The notes under the pieces: generated by a model | What the model was told of the DNA's origin: nothing | Seen by the model: the letters and a program-made list of their open reading frames with translations, nothing else | Databases searched by the model: none | From: Todiramphus chloris collaris | Lineage: Eukaryota; Chordata; Aves; Coraciiformes; Alcedinidae | NCBI GenBank assembly: GCA_025345505.1 | Contig: JANVCC010000040.1 | Location: 10,136,023 to 10,200,022 of the forward strand | Direction of reading: 5' to 3' | DNA length: 64,000 bases | Part shown: positions 40,413 through 53,615 of the stretch, one piece after another | How the letters are laid out: every line of letters begins with the position of its first letter | How positions within the stretch are numbered: position 1 is the first letter of the stretch | Position numbers and translations under genes: made by a program

Positions 40413-40482
40413 TGGAAGAAAGAAAAGAAAGAAAAAGAAACCAAACAAAAAATAACCCAACCTAAACCCAAACCAAACCAGA
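40413..40482. repeat. Purine tract grading into A/C-rich tract
   Basis: GAAA/GAAAA units (40413-40440) followed by an A/C-rich run containing CCTAAACCCAAACC. It could be an old retroposon tail, but no body was recognised. Confidence 0.75.
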
Positions 40483-40979
40483 TCCAAGATTAGGAATGAG
40501 TTATCTCAAACGTCACTTCAAGTGCACTGAAAACATGTGTGGCAGAAGGACTTTGCTGTGAAGGCTGCAGGAGAAAGTGAGCACAAGCAAGCAAGAACGT
40601 GGCAACAGAAGTGTAAAGGAGTGAGCAGGTGAGGGGGCCTGAAGTACCTTGTGAGGATGATATAAAACTTTGTTTGGAGCTGCAGTTCTAACTCCATTGA
40701 GTCTTTGGGATTAACACTGGGTGACCTACAGGCCTAAATTCACTCCAAAGATCAGAAAAAAATTTTCATTTTCTACAGTACAAGCTTTTCTTGTAGCTGG
40801 AGGAAGTAACACCTTGAGCAGACTCTGCAACTCCTGGTGTTGTACTGTAAAGCCCCAGTCTCATCATGAGAGATTGTTAAATTCCCAAAGTCTAAATTCT
40901 GTGTGTTTTCTCCTCTTTTAAGATCAAGATATCATGAATTCTTTCACTACAGCTCCTAAAATTCCTGATGTATACTTTG

Positions 40980-42060
40980 CCTCTCTCTGTTTGGAGGATT
41001 TAAGCAGCTCTTAACAGCTGACAGCTGTTGATGCAGTTTCTGTTTCATTTCAGCACAATACAATAGAAGTGTGCATTGCTACGAATGTCCTGTTGCCCAC
41101 CCCACCACCACACCAGGGACCTTCAAAAGCTGTCAGTCTGTCTCTGGAGCTGAATGTTGCAGTGCAGCTCCTGGGTTTTAAATGCTTAAATATAAAAGAA
41201 GGCCTATATTAAAAATGAAAAGTGTATGATTCATGAAATAAGGAAACAGTAACTCGATCATAACAAATATATTTGACCTTTAAAGTAGTAACAAGAAACA
41301 TTAAAAACACTCAAGTCCTCCTTTGCTGCTAAGTTTATTTTCCTCCTAAGTTGTGCCCCATTATGCTACAATAATCCTTCATTATTCCAGTACAATAATG
41401 CACTGTCTATTGTCTACCTATAGTTGTCTGGTGTCTATTTAGTTTTATAGCAAGCAAGCAATTTGAGAATATGGTAATAAAGCCTCAATCACAGTAATGA
41501 TGTATGATGGGCTGTAATTTCTGTGTGCTAATGGTTTACAAACAGTATCACAATGATGACGGGAATCTCATTGATTCATTATATGAGTGCAATAATATCA
41601 AAATGACTTAATATAGATCACTATTTACTCATGCACATACTGATAACAACCTCTATATATTTCTATATACAGATATATAGAAATAAAATTAGTATTAGTC
41701 TTTCCACATAAAAGTTCACACGGCACAAAACATTTTGTGTTGAGTTTCCTAAATCAATGTTTAAAGTTGAAATTACTGCATTGAACGGGTTCTTTGAAAA
41801 GCAACCCATTGATTTTAATCTGCTTGAAGCAATCAATTACTCCCTGTCCTCTTTATTCCAAACTGTAATGAAAACTAAACTGCGTTGTCTTGAAAACTAA
41901 ATGTGAAGATGATCATAAACAGAATTTAAACTCCATGGATTATTCATATCTACCCATTTAGATTTGCCATTTCCATTATGAGTACATTTGCCATGAGCAT
42001 TTAATGGACATCTAAAAGGGAATTCATTAAAGCAGGAGCTGTTGGCAGCACTTATGGGCT
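40980..42060. promoter_or_regulatory. Candidate regulatory region with twin E-boxes and hairpin
   Basis: About 1 kb of repeat-free sequence with high density of ATTA/TAAT cores, a palindromic pair of CAGCTG E-boxes at 41013-41029 and a perfect 12-bp stem at 41658-41685. Stretches such as 41440-41600 and 41790-42060 have the even, non-repetitive AT-rich texture of known developmental enhancers. No conservation test was possible. Confidence 0.3.
41658..41685. repeat. Perfect 12-bp inverted repeat, 4-nt loop
   Basis: TATTTCTATATA, then CAGA, then TATATAGAAATA: a perfect hairpin inside the candidate regulatory region. The AT content makes chance more likely than for a GC-rich stem. Confidence 0.6.
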
Positions 42061-42903
42061 TCAGACTGCTTTATGTTTGCCTTTAATAGCTCACTATTAT
42101 AAAAGTGATATATTGTGTTCATCCCATTAGTAGTTTGCAGAAAGGTCTGTAAGACATAACAAATCCTTTTGAGTATTGTCAGAATCAAAACTAAATCACA
42201 GGGTATTTTTTTCTGCAAGCAGCGTATTACGACCCCAACAACGGACCATTTTAGGTCACCTAAACTTTGATAATCTTAGCCAAGTAAGAATTTAATGACC
42301 TTACAGACTGTTTGTTCTTTTTTTAATGAAACACTCATCAATTATTAATGCTGTCTCAAATGCACAGATTTTTAAAAACTTGTCATAACTATTAAGGTTA
42401 AGCATGCTTAAAAATGAAAAACGCTTTCTCAAAAGTGTTTTCTCACTTGTTTTGGGCCAAAGTAGTATCAAGACAAGTAGGAAGCTTAATGCCATCGACC
42501 TGTCAGTGCAGACACCGAAGAGCCAGCAGCATGCACCCACCTGCTTCCCTTCCCTCCTGGCACTCCAGAGAGGAGCAGAAAGGATGTTATTTGCACAAGG
42601 TACTTGCTTTCTGGCAACTGAAGAACAAAGTTGAACTGCCTCGTAATCAACTGCTGAGAGTAATGCAAGGTTCATGACAGAAACACCCCTACGTATCATA
42701 GCTCAGCTCTACATGACTCTAGAAATAGCATTATACACTTTACCATCTAAGTGTATTCAGGCTGGTAGTATCAAAGTGTTAACTGTGATTAAATCTTTAT
42801 AGAATACAAACCAAACAAGTATTTGATTATTCCCTGCTTGTTCCTCAGAACCATTACCACCACCAGTCCATCACACCGAATACAATTCTGTTTGTTAACT
42901 TGT

Positions 42904-42917
42904 GCTCCCTCTGGTGA
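42904..42917 (-). promoter_or_regulatory. CTCF-like motif (minus orientation)
   Basis: GCTCCCTCTGGTGA on the plus strand matches 12 of 14 positions of the reverse-complement CTCF consensus. It faces the forward motif near 17960, forming a convergent pair about 25 kb apart. Confidence 0.35.
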
Positions 42918-42959
42918 CTTTCTAGCTGTAAGACATACTAGATCTTCCCCAGCAGATGC

Positions 42960-42976
42960 TATTTATTTATTTATTT
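42960..42976. repeat. (TTTA)4 microsatellite
   Basis: Four ATTT units just after the CTCF-like motif at 42904. Confidence 0.8.
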
Positions 42977-44792
42977 GTAAAGAAAATGGTGGATTTCACG
43001 ACATGCACAATTAAAACTCTATATTTAAAGGGATTAACACAAGTACTAAAAAATATGAATCGTATATAGTCTCTCTGATTCTAGATACATACTTTGAAAA
43101 AATATGAACCTCATTTAAATCCCAGTTGTTCAGGAGAACACCTTTTCTCCTGAGCTTCAAAGTGTACTGGCAGCTTTACAAAGCAGTCCTGGTACTACAC
43201 TGAGTTGAGCCACCATACTCAGAAATCACTTATACAGAAGAGCTCTATAAACTGAAGTCAGTTGTAAAGCCTGCGTAGGTAGAACAATTCTCTTATATGA
43301 TGAAGATTATGCCACACTTCCAGCAAGCACCTTCACTAAAAGATGATGATGTTGAGCAAATAAGCAGCATTTATCACCTATCAATGAATTTCAGAAGTGA
43401 TTGACACAGAACAAAGGACTTTACCATGTTCAGAACTTCCTAATAAACATGAGAAGAATGAAGTCATTAGTACTAGGAAAGAATCCAGAGAAGCAACTGG
43501 TCATTCTCACTTTGCTGCATCTCAATTTCCAACAACTTCAATTTAAAGTAATTTGAAGGATGGTAAGTTAATATCTCTCCCCAATTCAAAAAGCAAAATA
43601 CAGTAACACAGTAACACAGGCATCTGCAAGGAAAGATAAGATACCTGTATCTATGAGACAGACAGGTAGAAGGAAACACTATTGTTAGTGAATTATTTCT
43701 GCTGGGGCTGTTGTCTATCAACTCTAAAATTCCCTCCTTCACCTAGAAATTGACTTCAATGCGTTGGTGTGTGATTATTTTAGATAAATATTCAGGAAAA
43801 TGATATTTTTAGAATTCACAGCATGTACATGTTTGCTTAAACATATATAGTTTGACATTTTTTTATACCAACTTCCAGGGAACATGGAAGTCTAAAGTGA
43901 GATAGATACAGCAAGCTCTTCGGGTCTGGATCAGACTACTGAAAACCTGGGTCTGGGATTCTATAATAAAAAGATGGCATTTTTGTAGCAGCAACAGGAA
44001 GCAGTACATCTTATTCTCATGCAAAAGAACAGTAGATTTGTCACAACTCTCAAGAAGTCTTTGAAGAGCCTCATTTGGATATGTGGCTGAACATGGGCGA
44101 CACTGTATGTGAGAAAGAATGATGTGTTGTGTGCTGCAACTACTACAAGTGCTGGAATTTCTAGTTCATGGAAATTCACCCCTGGCAAATTCACTTTCTG
44201 CAAGAAAATTAGTTTCTATTTGGAAAATTATCCAGAGCCCTGTATAGCCATGATCATGGACAGCACAACTAGAAAAAGATGATGCATCTTTTTAAATCCT
44301 GATCTCAGTTGAAATCATTGATTTCATAGGATGCTAAAAACACCGTGAAAAGAGTCTCACTAGTTGAAGTTACAGAACCAAATATTTTGTTTGAAGATGA
44401 CCAGAAGACTGTGTATTTAAGGAAGACCACAGAAATTCCTAAACTTCAACATGTTTATATTATCAATGTATTCATAAATGGTTGAAATGAAAGGGCTTCC
44501 AGCCTAAACTGAATAATACAGTACCAATGGGTTCATTTTCCTTTTCCTGGAGAGAAATATCACATACGGGTAGTGTCTACCACCATGCATTGTATATTCT
44601 TTTGATTGTAACCACCAAAGCCAATCACATCAAAGACAAAATGCTCCATATCTATTATTTTCCCAGTTAAAGTTGGAATTTCTAAACTTTAAGACAAGAA
44701 AAACATTTGGCTTATTTGGAAAAGCTCTACTGATTTTCCTAATGGCACAATAAAATGGGATAAAAAGAATAAATGATCCAGATATTTAGGGG

Positions 44793-44808
44793 AAAAAAAA
44801 AAAAAAAA
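44793..44808. repeat. Homopolymer A16
   Basis: A run after TTTAGGGG; no target-site duplication noticed. Confidence 0.9.
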
Positions 44809-46700
44809 TAATTCTGATTTCACAACCCAGTCAGCTTGCCCACCTTTGCCAACTCCTTTCTGAAGAGATTCAGAATGCTGCTGAACACCAACACCATTTC
44901 ATTGTCTTGGTCTTTTGCTAAGCCAAATAAACTTTTGTCTTTTTTTTTGCTACCAATTGTCAAGCATACGCAATCTCTCAAACTTTCATACCAAGAGCCT
45001 TAACATAGAATCTTCAGATAATTCTGGTTGTCTTAGTTTCTGAACTCACTATGTCAACTGAATAGAAAATAGGATTTAAACAGTAACTCCAAGCAAGCTG
45101 ACCAAATTTCTCAGAACTGCTAAAACTCTTCCTACCTACGTGTAAGGAAATTATTTGCTGAAGTAGAGGTAACTTCTGAGGAAAAAAAAAGGAACACTCC
45201 TATCCTACTTTCTCGGTGAATGACTCCACTGTTGAATCTCAGTAAATATTTCCAATGAGCACTGAAGAACAAACAACGCTAAAAAGGATTAGAAAAATAG
45301 GTTTAAAATAACCAATTAAAATTCAGATGTCCATAAAAGTCACTCACAATTTCCCCACAGTGATCTCTGCTTTTCTTTTTCTTATCACTTCATTGATTAC
45401 TTTTAATGACAGAACGGAAGAAATTTAGTTTCTGAATTCCCTGGACTAACTATAGAAAAAGTAAAGCTTATAATAGGAACTAAAAAGAAACGCACCAAAG
45501 CAACAGACTTAAATGAAAGGATCCCACTAGTATATTGAATGAACCTGCACTTAATTGATATTTGGAAAGACATTTTGAACTGCTGGCTTCATGTTCTTGT
45601 TCTTAGCTCATTCTCTCAGAAAAGTATGTTTTAGTGATTTCGTATGTCCACCCTTTAATCACAAGAGTGACTAAGCACAGTAGTCAGAAAAGAAATAAGT
45701 TAAATCTTTCTGTCACAGAGATTCTTTGATTATGGCATGAACCTTTAAATCTCAACTGAGAAAGGGAAATTCCCCTGCACAGAATTACTGATCATCAACT
45801 ATCAAACAAATGTATTTACTGTTGCCTATTCCTATTGTTTTTTCACTGTCCTTAGATCTCTTCAATCAACTTGGAGCATAAGCTGACTATTGTAGTTATG
45901 CAGACCAGTACAAAAATATTTTCAATCTTCCAAGAAATTTTGAAGTGTTGGAAGACTGCACTGAGCAGCATTAAAGGTCCAGCAAATACCCATCTTACAG
46001 CTGAAGACTAGTAAGTCCTCAAGAGCAAAAGGTCATGGCTGATCTGCTAGTTATCAGGAAGCAACATTGCTAAAAGCGTTCAGAACATAGATGTAAATTC
46101 TGAACCTCATGTCTGAAGTTTGATTTCTTTGATGTTAGTAGCAGTATACACAAGGTAGGTAGTTAATAAATGCTAAAGAAAAACAATTAGACTGTCCATA
46201 TTTACATTAATGGAACATGGCAGGAGCAAGCTAAAACCCCAAACATTAACAGCAGAGACATCAAGAAATTCCTCATGGTTGACCTCTTCCTACATTGGCA
46301 AACAACTAACTAAATCCAGTTTTGCCTGAAACATCTTAATTCACTGGAGTATATCTCCAGTCTGGTGAAAGCACTGGGAAAAGTGAGCGCAGGTATTACC
46401 AAACGTTTGCATGAGCCATGAATTGACACACAAACAGGAGTGCACCCTGGACACCCTTTCCTTGCTTGAGCAAAATGCACTTTCTGCAGAGACTTCTACG
46501 CAAACCTTTCCTGGTGAAGTTATTTTCATACAGAGGCAAAAGGAAGGACACATGTACAACGTGTCAACTGCCTCAGAGGAAATTTTTAACTTAATTCATC
46601 ATGCAGCATTTTCCAACAATGTGGACTTCTTCTTTATTGTGATAATCTCGGGCATCTTATGAGGCTATTTACACAAGGCATGTGAAACCAAGGGCAGTCC

Positions 46701-46744
46701 AAATAAAAAAATACACCCCAACCCCCTCCGAAAAAAACCCCACC
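46701..46744. repeat. A/C-rich low-complexity tract
   Basis: AAATAAAAAA, then CACCCCAACCCCCTCC, then AAAAAAACCCC. Simple sequence without coding potential. Confidence 0.75.
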
Positions 46745-48158
46745 TTGGTTCAGAAATCTGGCGACTTCATCAACCTGGAAATTTTCCAGATCAAAGGAAC
46801 TGCAAAACTAAGGAAGTAGCTGAAGCCTCATTTATATCTAAACCCCCAAAAGGTTTCTTATACTATACCCTGGATATGATTGCTGCTGCTCTGCAGGAAA
46901 TAGTCCTTAGCAATCCAGCTCCATTGACTTTCTCTCTTCTAGAGTGGAAGTGATGTATGGCTGGTCAGACTGGTTGCTTAGGTGTGACAATAGCTTGATG
47001 AAAAGAGACTAAGTTTTCTGTACATGCTGCTCTGCAAATGCTCATCTTCTTAATTTTTAAAGGATCAGGTAAATGTTGATCTTTTAATACAAATACATGT
47101 AAATAAGTCTAAAAAGCATGAAGAAAATAATTAATAAACCATCATAATAGGAATGCAAACTCTCCTATCCTGTTTAATTATAAAAACAAAACAGGAATAG
47201 CAATATGAGAGGAAAAGATAAAAGGAGAAACAGAATGTTCTTTGCAATTCTGGGTTATACCAGAACTTCTGCGTATAACAAAATAAGCAGAAAACACTCC
47301 AAGAGACTGGCAGCCTACATGCGACCTTCAACACAGCTCAGAAATGGCACTTTTTTGTGAGATCAAAACCAACTGACCTTGAGGTCACAAACAGTGGAAT
47401 TTTGTACTTTATCTACTCAGTTACCATATTTGTTTCAAATGTAAGAATAGAAAATGTCAGTGCATAAAGTGGAAATATTTTTGCTTGGGTTAAATATTTT
47501 CTCAGAGGGAAGGGAGGGGGAATAAAAAAAAAAAATAACCTTTACAACAAACTGAAGTTCGTGCCCCAGAACAATTCCTATTTGAGAACTCTGCTATACA
47601 AATATATATTCCACATATAAATCTAAAATGACAACGTTATTCTAAAAGAAAAATCTAGATGACCGTTTAGAGTGCTCTCTTAGTAATATACTAATTACTG
47701 ATAACTAAATTATGTAATTTTGAAGGAGATGCTAAAAAATAAAAAAATTCAAACAAGCCCTGTCATCATTACTGACCAGTGCAGACTATGAACACAGGAT
47801 CTAAACTGAATGATGTATAATCAGCCAGTATCAACAAGAGTAATCTAACCTCCTAGGAGTTTACTGTTTTGTTCTTTTTTGACAGACATACTTATCATGG
47901 GTTATTTTGCATATTTTTCCTCCCTGAATTACACAAATATGCAATAAGCAATTTCATAATTAAGTTAAACTTGAGTCATAAAAATTGCTGTAGTCTAATA
48001 TTAAAGAATTATTCACTCTGCTCTGAACTCTGATGGTTAATTTACTTACTGCAAGGTCTGGGAAATTAATTCATTAAGCTACTTAAATAATGAAGATAGG
48101 AGGCCAGCATACAGCAACAAAACCAATATATTTTAGATGAGTAAGTCACAAGATAGCC

Positions 48159-48173
48159 TTTTTTTTTTTTTTT
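48159..48173. repeat. Homopolymer T15
   Basis: T run followed by CTTCTCCCC, a short pyrimidine tract on the plus strand. Confidence 0.9.
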
Positions 48174-49043
48174 CTTCTCCCCAAGATGCCCTATCAGTTG
48201 TTTGTTCATTCATTCTAAGCTGGTGTGGGATATACAGCACAAGTAGAAAGGTCCAGCTGTTAGAAGTTACTCAGAGAAGAGAATCTGCTTGAAGTGAAAT
48301 GGTAACTGAATTATTAAACATAGAACATAATCAATGTAATAAATACAAACAACATAATACATATGAAGTAGTATTTAGTGACATGGACAGAAAACATAAG
48401 TAGTGTCACTAGGACCAAGTCATCAAAAGCAAAGCAGAGCCAGGTAAGCCAATAAGCAGACATATGTGGAAGCAAAATTTAAAACTACTTTCGTAAAACA
48501 GAAAAAAGGAATTATATTAGGCTGTATCAGATTAAAATCACTATGCAATTTAACAGTTCCTCTGTGCTAGAAAAAAACCAACTGTACTTTCATTCAGAAT
48601 AAGGTGAAAAAAGCTGAAAGACTGATTCTCTTTAACATTTATTCCTCCCATCAGCATTCCTAAATCTCAATTTCTGAGACAAGTAAGCAAATTAAAGAAA
48701 CTGATGGCTATCACTCAAATACCAAGGGAATAGAGCAAAAAATTAATTGATTCAAATACTTAAAAGTAGCTGCAACCACACCTACTTTGCATAGAAAAAC
48801 AAAATATGAAAAAAAAAAAGGGCATTTCATTACAGATCCAAACATGTGTGGAATGACTTCCAGGTGACTTAGCTTACGTTTACAAATGAACTAGCACCTA
48901 ACTTCACAGGGAATGTCGGCATAAATACCAGACATTTTCAGAAAGCAAATCAATGAACAGACTCAACCTCATTCCCCTTTACAACATACTTGTAACATTA
49001 TTAGAAAAGTCTGTTCCTTATTCTTTTCTTAGTATCCAACAGA

Positions 49044-49059
49044 TTTTTTTTTTTTTTTT
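49044..49059. repeat. Homopolymer T16
   Basis: A T run inside an otherwise ordinary AT-rich stretch. Confidence 0.9.
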
Positions 49060-49429
49060 GTACTTTAATTGATGTTCTCAAGTGTCTGAAATGCAACTCT
49101 ACTACAAGAAAAAACAATCATGTTCGCTGCATTTTGTGACGCACTGTTTTGTCACCACAGCTGCTCTCTCCTCCTGCCACCAGTTCAATTTGTTCTGGTC
49201 ACTTGCTATTAGAAAAATAGTCTCTTCCAAATCACAAATTATACTCACATCCAAATAACCCAATAATATATTTGCCAAACACTTAAGAAGTCAATAATTT
49301 GTAGTGGAAGTGGGATTAGTTTTTAAGTCCACAAGTGATGGCATCAATTCTGAAATGTTTAAATATTAGTTTACAAATACTGCTTATAGCTTAATAGCAT
49401 CACAGACCTAACTTCACAAAGATATTGGC

Positions 49430-49720
49430 TCTAGACAGTAATTATATCCTCAGCCTAATGTTGCAGTTAATGGACATACACATTTCAATGATAATTGCAA
49501 TGCCTGAACATGATAATGTGCCTTTATTAGCAGCTACAAAATAAAGCTCAGTTACAGTCAAGTGCAGAACTGAACTATGCTAATTATTTATTTTTAAGAT
49601 TGCCTGATTCGTGTTATAAAAATCTAAAATAAAACAGCACAGAACTTAAATCAGTGCTTTAATTGCAAACGTGATTAAGTAATATCTATATAATGATTCA
49701 TGCAAATTTTAGTTGTCATG
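49430..49720. promoter_or_regulatory. Candidate homeodomain-rich regulatory block
   Basis: Dense ATTA/TAAT cores (GATAATTGCAATG, CTAATTATTTATT, TTTAATTGCAAACG, GTGATTAAG) without low-complexity structure. It is flagged only on motif density and texture. Confidence 0.2.
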
Positions 49721-50735
49721 AGCAATGAGCCAAAAGATAAGAAGCTAGTAAGATAAAGGGGTAGGTAACTGACCTGCAAATATCCTGCACTTAAAAAAAA
49801 AAATAAAAAAAAATTAAGGATTTAAAAATTTTAAACAGCACTGCAAGAAAAGGAGGAAGACTAGGACTATATAACATAAAATTTGGGAAAAGAGAAAGCA
49901 AAACAAAAAATCCCCAAGCACAAGCAGAAGAAAAAGTGCTGTACAGAAGAAAAACATACTGATTCTTGCATAAAACAACCAATTTTAAAAATGACAGAAT
50001 TGAGAATATGGAAAAAGAAGAACTCTTTACAACTCAACCTGATGAGGAAACCAACATTTATGATTCTGCAATGTTCTTAGTGTTTGTCTTTATGTGCTGA
50101 TAGGTTCTTTCCTGTACAGAATTTCAAAGTAATGGAGAAATTAAAAGAAGAAATTACTGAAAGTATTGAAAGAACAGGCACAGTGTACTGTGATTTAAAG
50201 GTTGCCAAGGCACTGTGAGAATTGTTGTTTAGTCACATGAATTAAAATGTCACAGATTCTAGCTTACTTAGTTGGTTGTTTTTTCTTTCATTTAAAACCA
50301 GAAAACCTAAAAATTCTGCACCAAGTACTCAAAGAATACTTCAAAGTATTAGATTTCTTCAAAGAAAATCCAATTATTTTTCACATGAAGCAAGTTGGCT
50401 GTCAGTGCAAGCCACAATCCAGAATTAAAAATAACTATCCCTTTTTACAGGTAATAGCACAATTAACTTCGCTTAGCCAATCTTCAGGCAATTAAGTAAC
50501 TTCAAGTATTAGCTCAGGAATATTTGCTGAAAGTTCTTTCTACTCATGGCAGGATAGGAACTATGATTGAAAACATGAAAGGAGATCTGCCCAAGTAACA
50601 CTTGCTTGAGTAAATCATCTCTAGCTCCTAAGCTTGCTAGAAACTAGTAAAAGAGTGGAGAAGTCAGAGCCTCTAAAATGAGGGAACCAAAGAAATCCAC
50701 ATACAGAGGAAGCCACTATTTTTCTGAGGAGTATA

Positions 50736-50835
50736 ATAATAAAAACAAGCAAAAAAACCCGCAAAACCAACCCCAACCAAAGGAAACAAAACCAAAAACG
50801 AAACAAACAAAAACACCACAAAAAAAACCCCAAAG
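50736..50835. repeat. A/C-rich low-complexity tract
   Basis: About 100 bp of adenine with short C clusters. Open frames crossing it in either direction (Lys/Gln/Pro-rich or Phe/Val/Leu-rich) are artefacts of this composition. Confidence 0.85.
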
Positions 50836-52199
50836 TAAACCACACTGCCAATTCTTCTGTCCAAAACATTGGATGAATTCTGAATGCTGAGCTGCTCTAA
50901 GTCAAACTGGCAACTCCGATCCCACAAAAAGATCTGACACTTCAAAGTATGAGCTATGGATTTGAGTAGTTTTGTGTTTGTCTCCATACTGAAGACAGAT
51001 ACTTAGTTCAAGAAACATTAAGTGTTCTCATTCCTGCTCTTTAAAGATTTGGAAACAAGATTTTTCTTTAAAGGTGTGATTAAAAGCATCAGGAAATTAC
51101 TCGTCAAATAATACAACTGTGTCTGCCCATTTCAGTCTTATCTTTCCCAGCATTTTGACCATACTGATTGCCGAGTGTGTGTAAAACACTTGAAACCTCT
51201 TTAAAATTTAAGTTGAAGAACTTCTGAAATTCAGTAGGCAAGCATAATGTCTTACTTGCTCTATATTAAAGCTAAAAATGATTACAATAAAAAAGTTTAC
51301 AAAACAATCATTAATCAGATTTGTTAGGATGCTCTTATCTGTTCCACAGTTTGGGAAAAATCCTGCAATACTTTGATCAATCACCATGATAATATCTACT
51401 TATTTTGATATCTGTATACTAGCTGGTATATTCTATTTAATTCACCATGGCCTGTTAAACGAATCTGGAGGCTTTTGTGCCCAGCACTATGCAGCATTTC
51501 CCTTCCATCACTTAAGTGGAAAAAACACATACCTGTTATGTTTGATAAAACAAACCCAGTTCTGCCTGTGACATTCCTCTCCTGCACATAAAACCAGAAA
51601 GCAAAGTCTACGTGCTGCCTCAAAAGGAAAATAATTTTGTAACAGCTGGCAAAGCTTTTCATCAGTACCAGATGGAGCCGAGCCCCACTGTAGTCAATCC
51701 CTACTTTCTTTTCCTACATTAACCGCGAGGAGATTTGGTGAGAATGGTGAGATAGCACAAAACAGCATAAAAATGAGGTTTGTCCCAGTGAAGTGAAAAA
51801 TTCCAATGACAGTATTTTTCTTCTGAATTAACCGATCTTTATTCTTCCTCGAATATGCCACAGAAATAAGTTGTACCCAATTCTCACTATGTTGCTTCCT
51901 TAACAAACTCTAAATGTTAAACTTAAATGAGAAGCATTTCACGCAATCTGAAAAATATTCAGTTCAATTAAAAATAATTGATGCATGGTGAAATAATTCT
52001 TCCCAAAGCTGCTGTAAAATCTTCAAAAAATAAAGCTACTTAATAATTTTCATCTCCTACAGGCTAGAGAGAAGCATTATTGCATATTAAAAATTGGAGT
52101 GTGGTTTTCCCAGAGGTAAAAGAAAGTTATTAAAACAACCTATTTATTGTTGATATAACTATCCATTTGTGCTACACAAAAAGTAACAATTTCAGTACA

Positions 52200-52620
52200 T
52201 TAAAAGAAAAGCTAATTAAGGCATAATTAGTATTTTCTATGTTTTGATAATTAAGGGTTAGTTGGCTATTTCTTTTCAAATTTCTATTTGATGTACCCCA
52301 ACAATGCCTTTAATGAGCAGATAACACTATTGAATCCCTGATGGCTGAGGAGTTTAGTGACCACTACTACATTACTTTCATTTATCACTGCCTCTTTACC
52401 TATAAATTAAAGTAGCCCTGTGGCTATGTTGATCTACTTTATATCAATTTCTTCATCCATATCAGCTGAATATGTATGGCATTAACCTCATTTACCAGTT
52501 TGGAAAAGCTGAATTAAAATGAGATCTAATTTCTAGTGCACAGAACAATTTCCAAACTGCCTGCTAATTTCCAGCACCTGTCAGTGCTGTGATCTTCACC
52601 TCGCTGTAATGAAATCAAAC
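52200..52620. promoter_or_regulatory. Candidate regulatory block
   Basis: About 400 bp free of repeats, with GATAATTAAGG, several TTTAAT/TAAATT cores, and a CAGCAC/GTGCTG inverted repeat that encloses a CACCTG E-box at 52572-52589. There is no open frame of note. Function is inferred from texture only. Confidence 0.22.
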
Positions 52621-53601
52621 AGTATATGTATTTTACAGCTCAGAAAAGGATAATCATTCAGAAGGGTGAAGATATCATAAATCATGAAGACGCTTGGACC
52701 CAGAATCTTTTCTCAGACACACACATATCAACGCCTTTACTTGCATGGAATTCCCACTCCAGTCAGCAGGGCTGCTGCAGCTCGCTGGGTCTTGTGTTGT
52801 GCAGAGTGAGAAGTAGCCACAGCCTGCATAACTATGGTTGGGGTTGGTTTATTTTTTCCTTTTTGCCAGGTCATGCTGCTGTGTCTGCAGGCAATGTAAT
52901 CACTGAAATATGCATACACTGAAAAAATACCAAACAAACTTAAGTCAAAAGAATACACATCAGACATTAGAAGCCGAGCCTGTGTTCAGTGGTTACACGA
53001 TACCTGATTACATGAGCTTTTGCTTTCAGCTACTGCAAACATACAGCAAGGAAATGATATATTTTCCTCCCCTCTAAACAAGCTGTAGTCTAAATTCTAA
53101 ACCCTCAAGATAATTTTAAAATTATAATGCAGATCTGCCTCATATGTCACATAATTTAAAAGCTTTAAAACCACATATAGATGCAATCCTAAATGTTAAT
53201 AGAGTAACTTCTTTATATTGACCATGTAAGCAACTAAACTATGTTCAGGATGCATTAAGAAATCCCACTGCATCTCCCCACCCCACTTTATAATCATGCT
53301 TCACCCTGTATTTGTAAAGGCTTTTTACAAAACATTAATCCATACTCCTACTTCCTTCTTCACTCTCACCTGCCCTAGATCAAAAACCAGACCAGATTCC
53401 TCAAATGATACACCCACAGAAGGGGACAGTTCATCTCTTCATGGGGCTGTTTCCCAGAAACAGAGGAGTTGTAATTCTGACTCCTACTTGTCTACCTTGG
53501 GTCCCTCTAGCTTTACTTCAGGCTGGGTCAGAAGAACAGCCTGGCTTGCTGGAACACCCTATTGCTAATGACCTTCACTTATGGAGGTCTCCCTGAAACT
53601 A

Positions 53602-53615
53602 GCGCCACCTGGGAC
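53602..53615 (-). promoter_or_regulatory. Partial CTCF-like motif (minus orientation)
   Basis: GCGCCACCTGGGAC on the plus strand matches the first eleven positions of the reverse-complement CTCF consensus and then diverges. It includes a CpG in the core and an overlapping CACCTG E-box, so a bHLH or ZEB/SNAI-type reading is also possible. Confidence 0.25.

Noticed and set aside
41545-41610. Box C-like ATGATGA suggesting a C/D snoRNA
   Set aside because: No CTGA box D at suitable distance and no terminal stem.
50621-50987. Overlapping hydrophobic minus-strand and Lys/Gln/Pro-rich plus-strand frames
   Set aside because: Both are products of an A/C-rich low-complexity tract.
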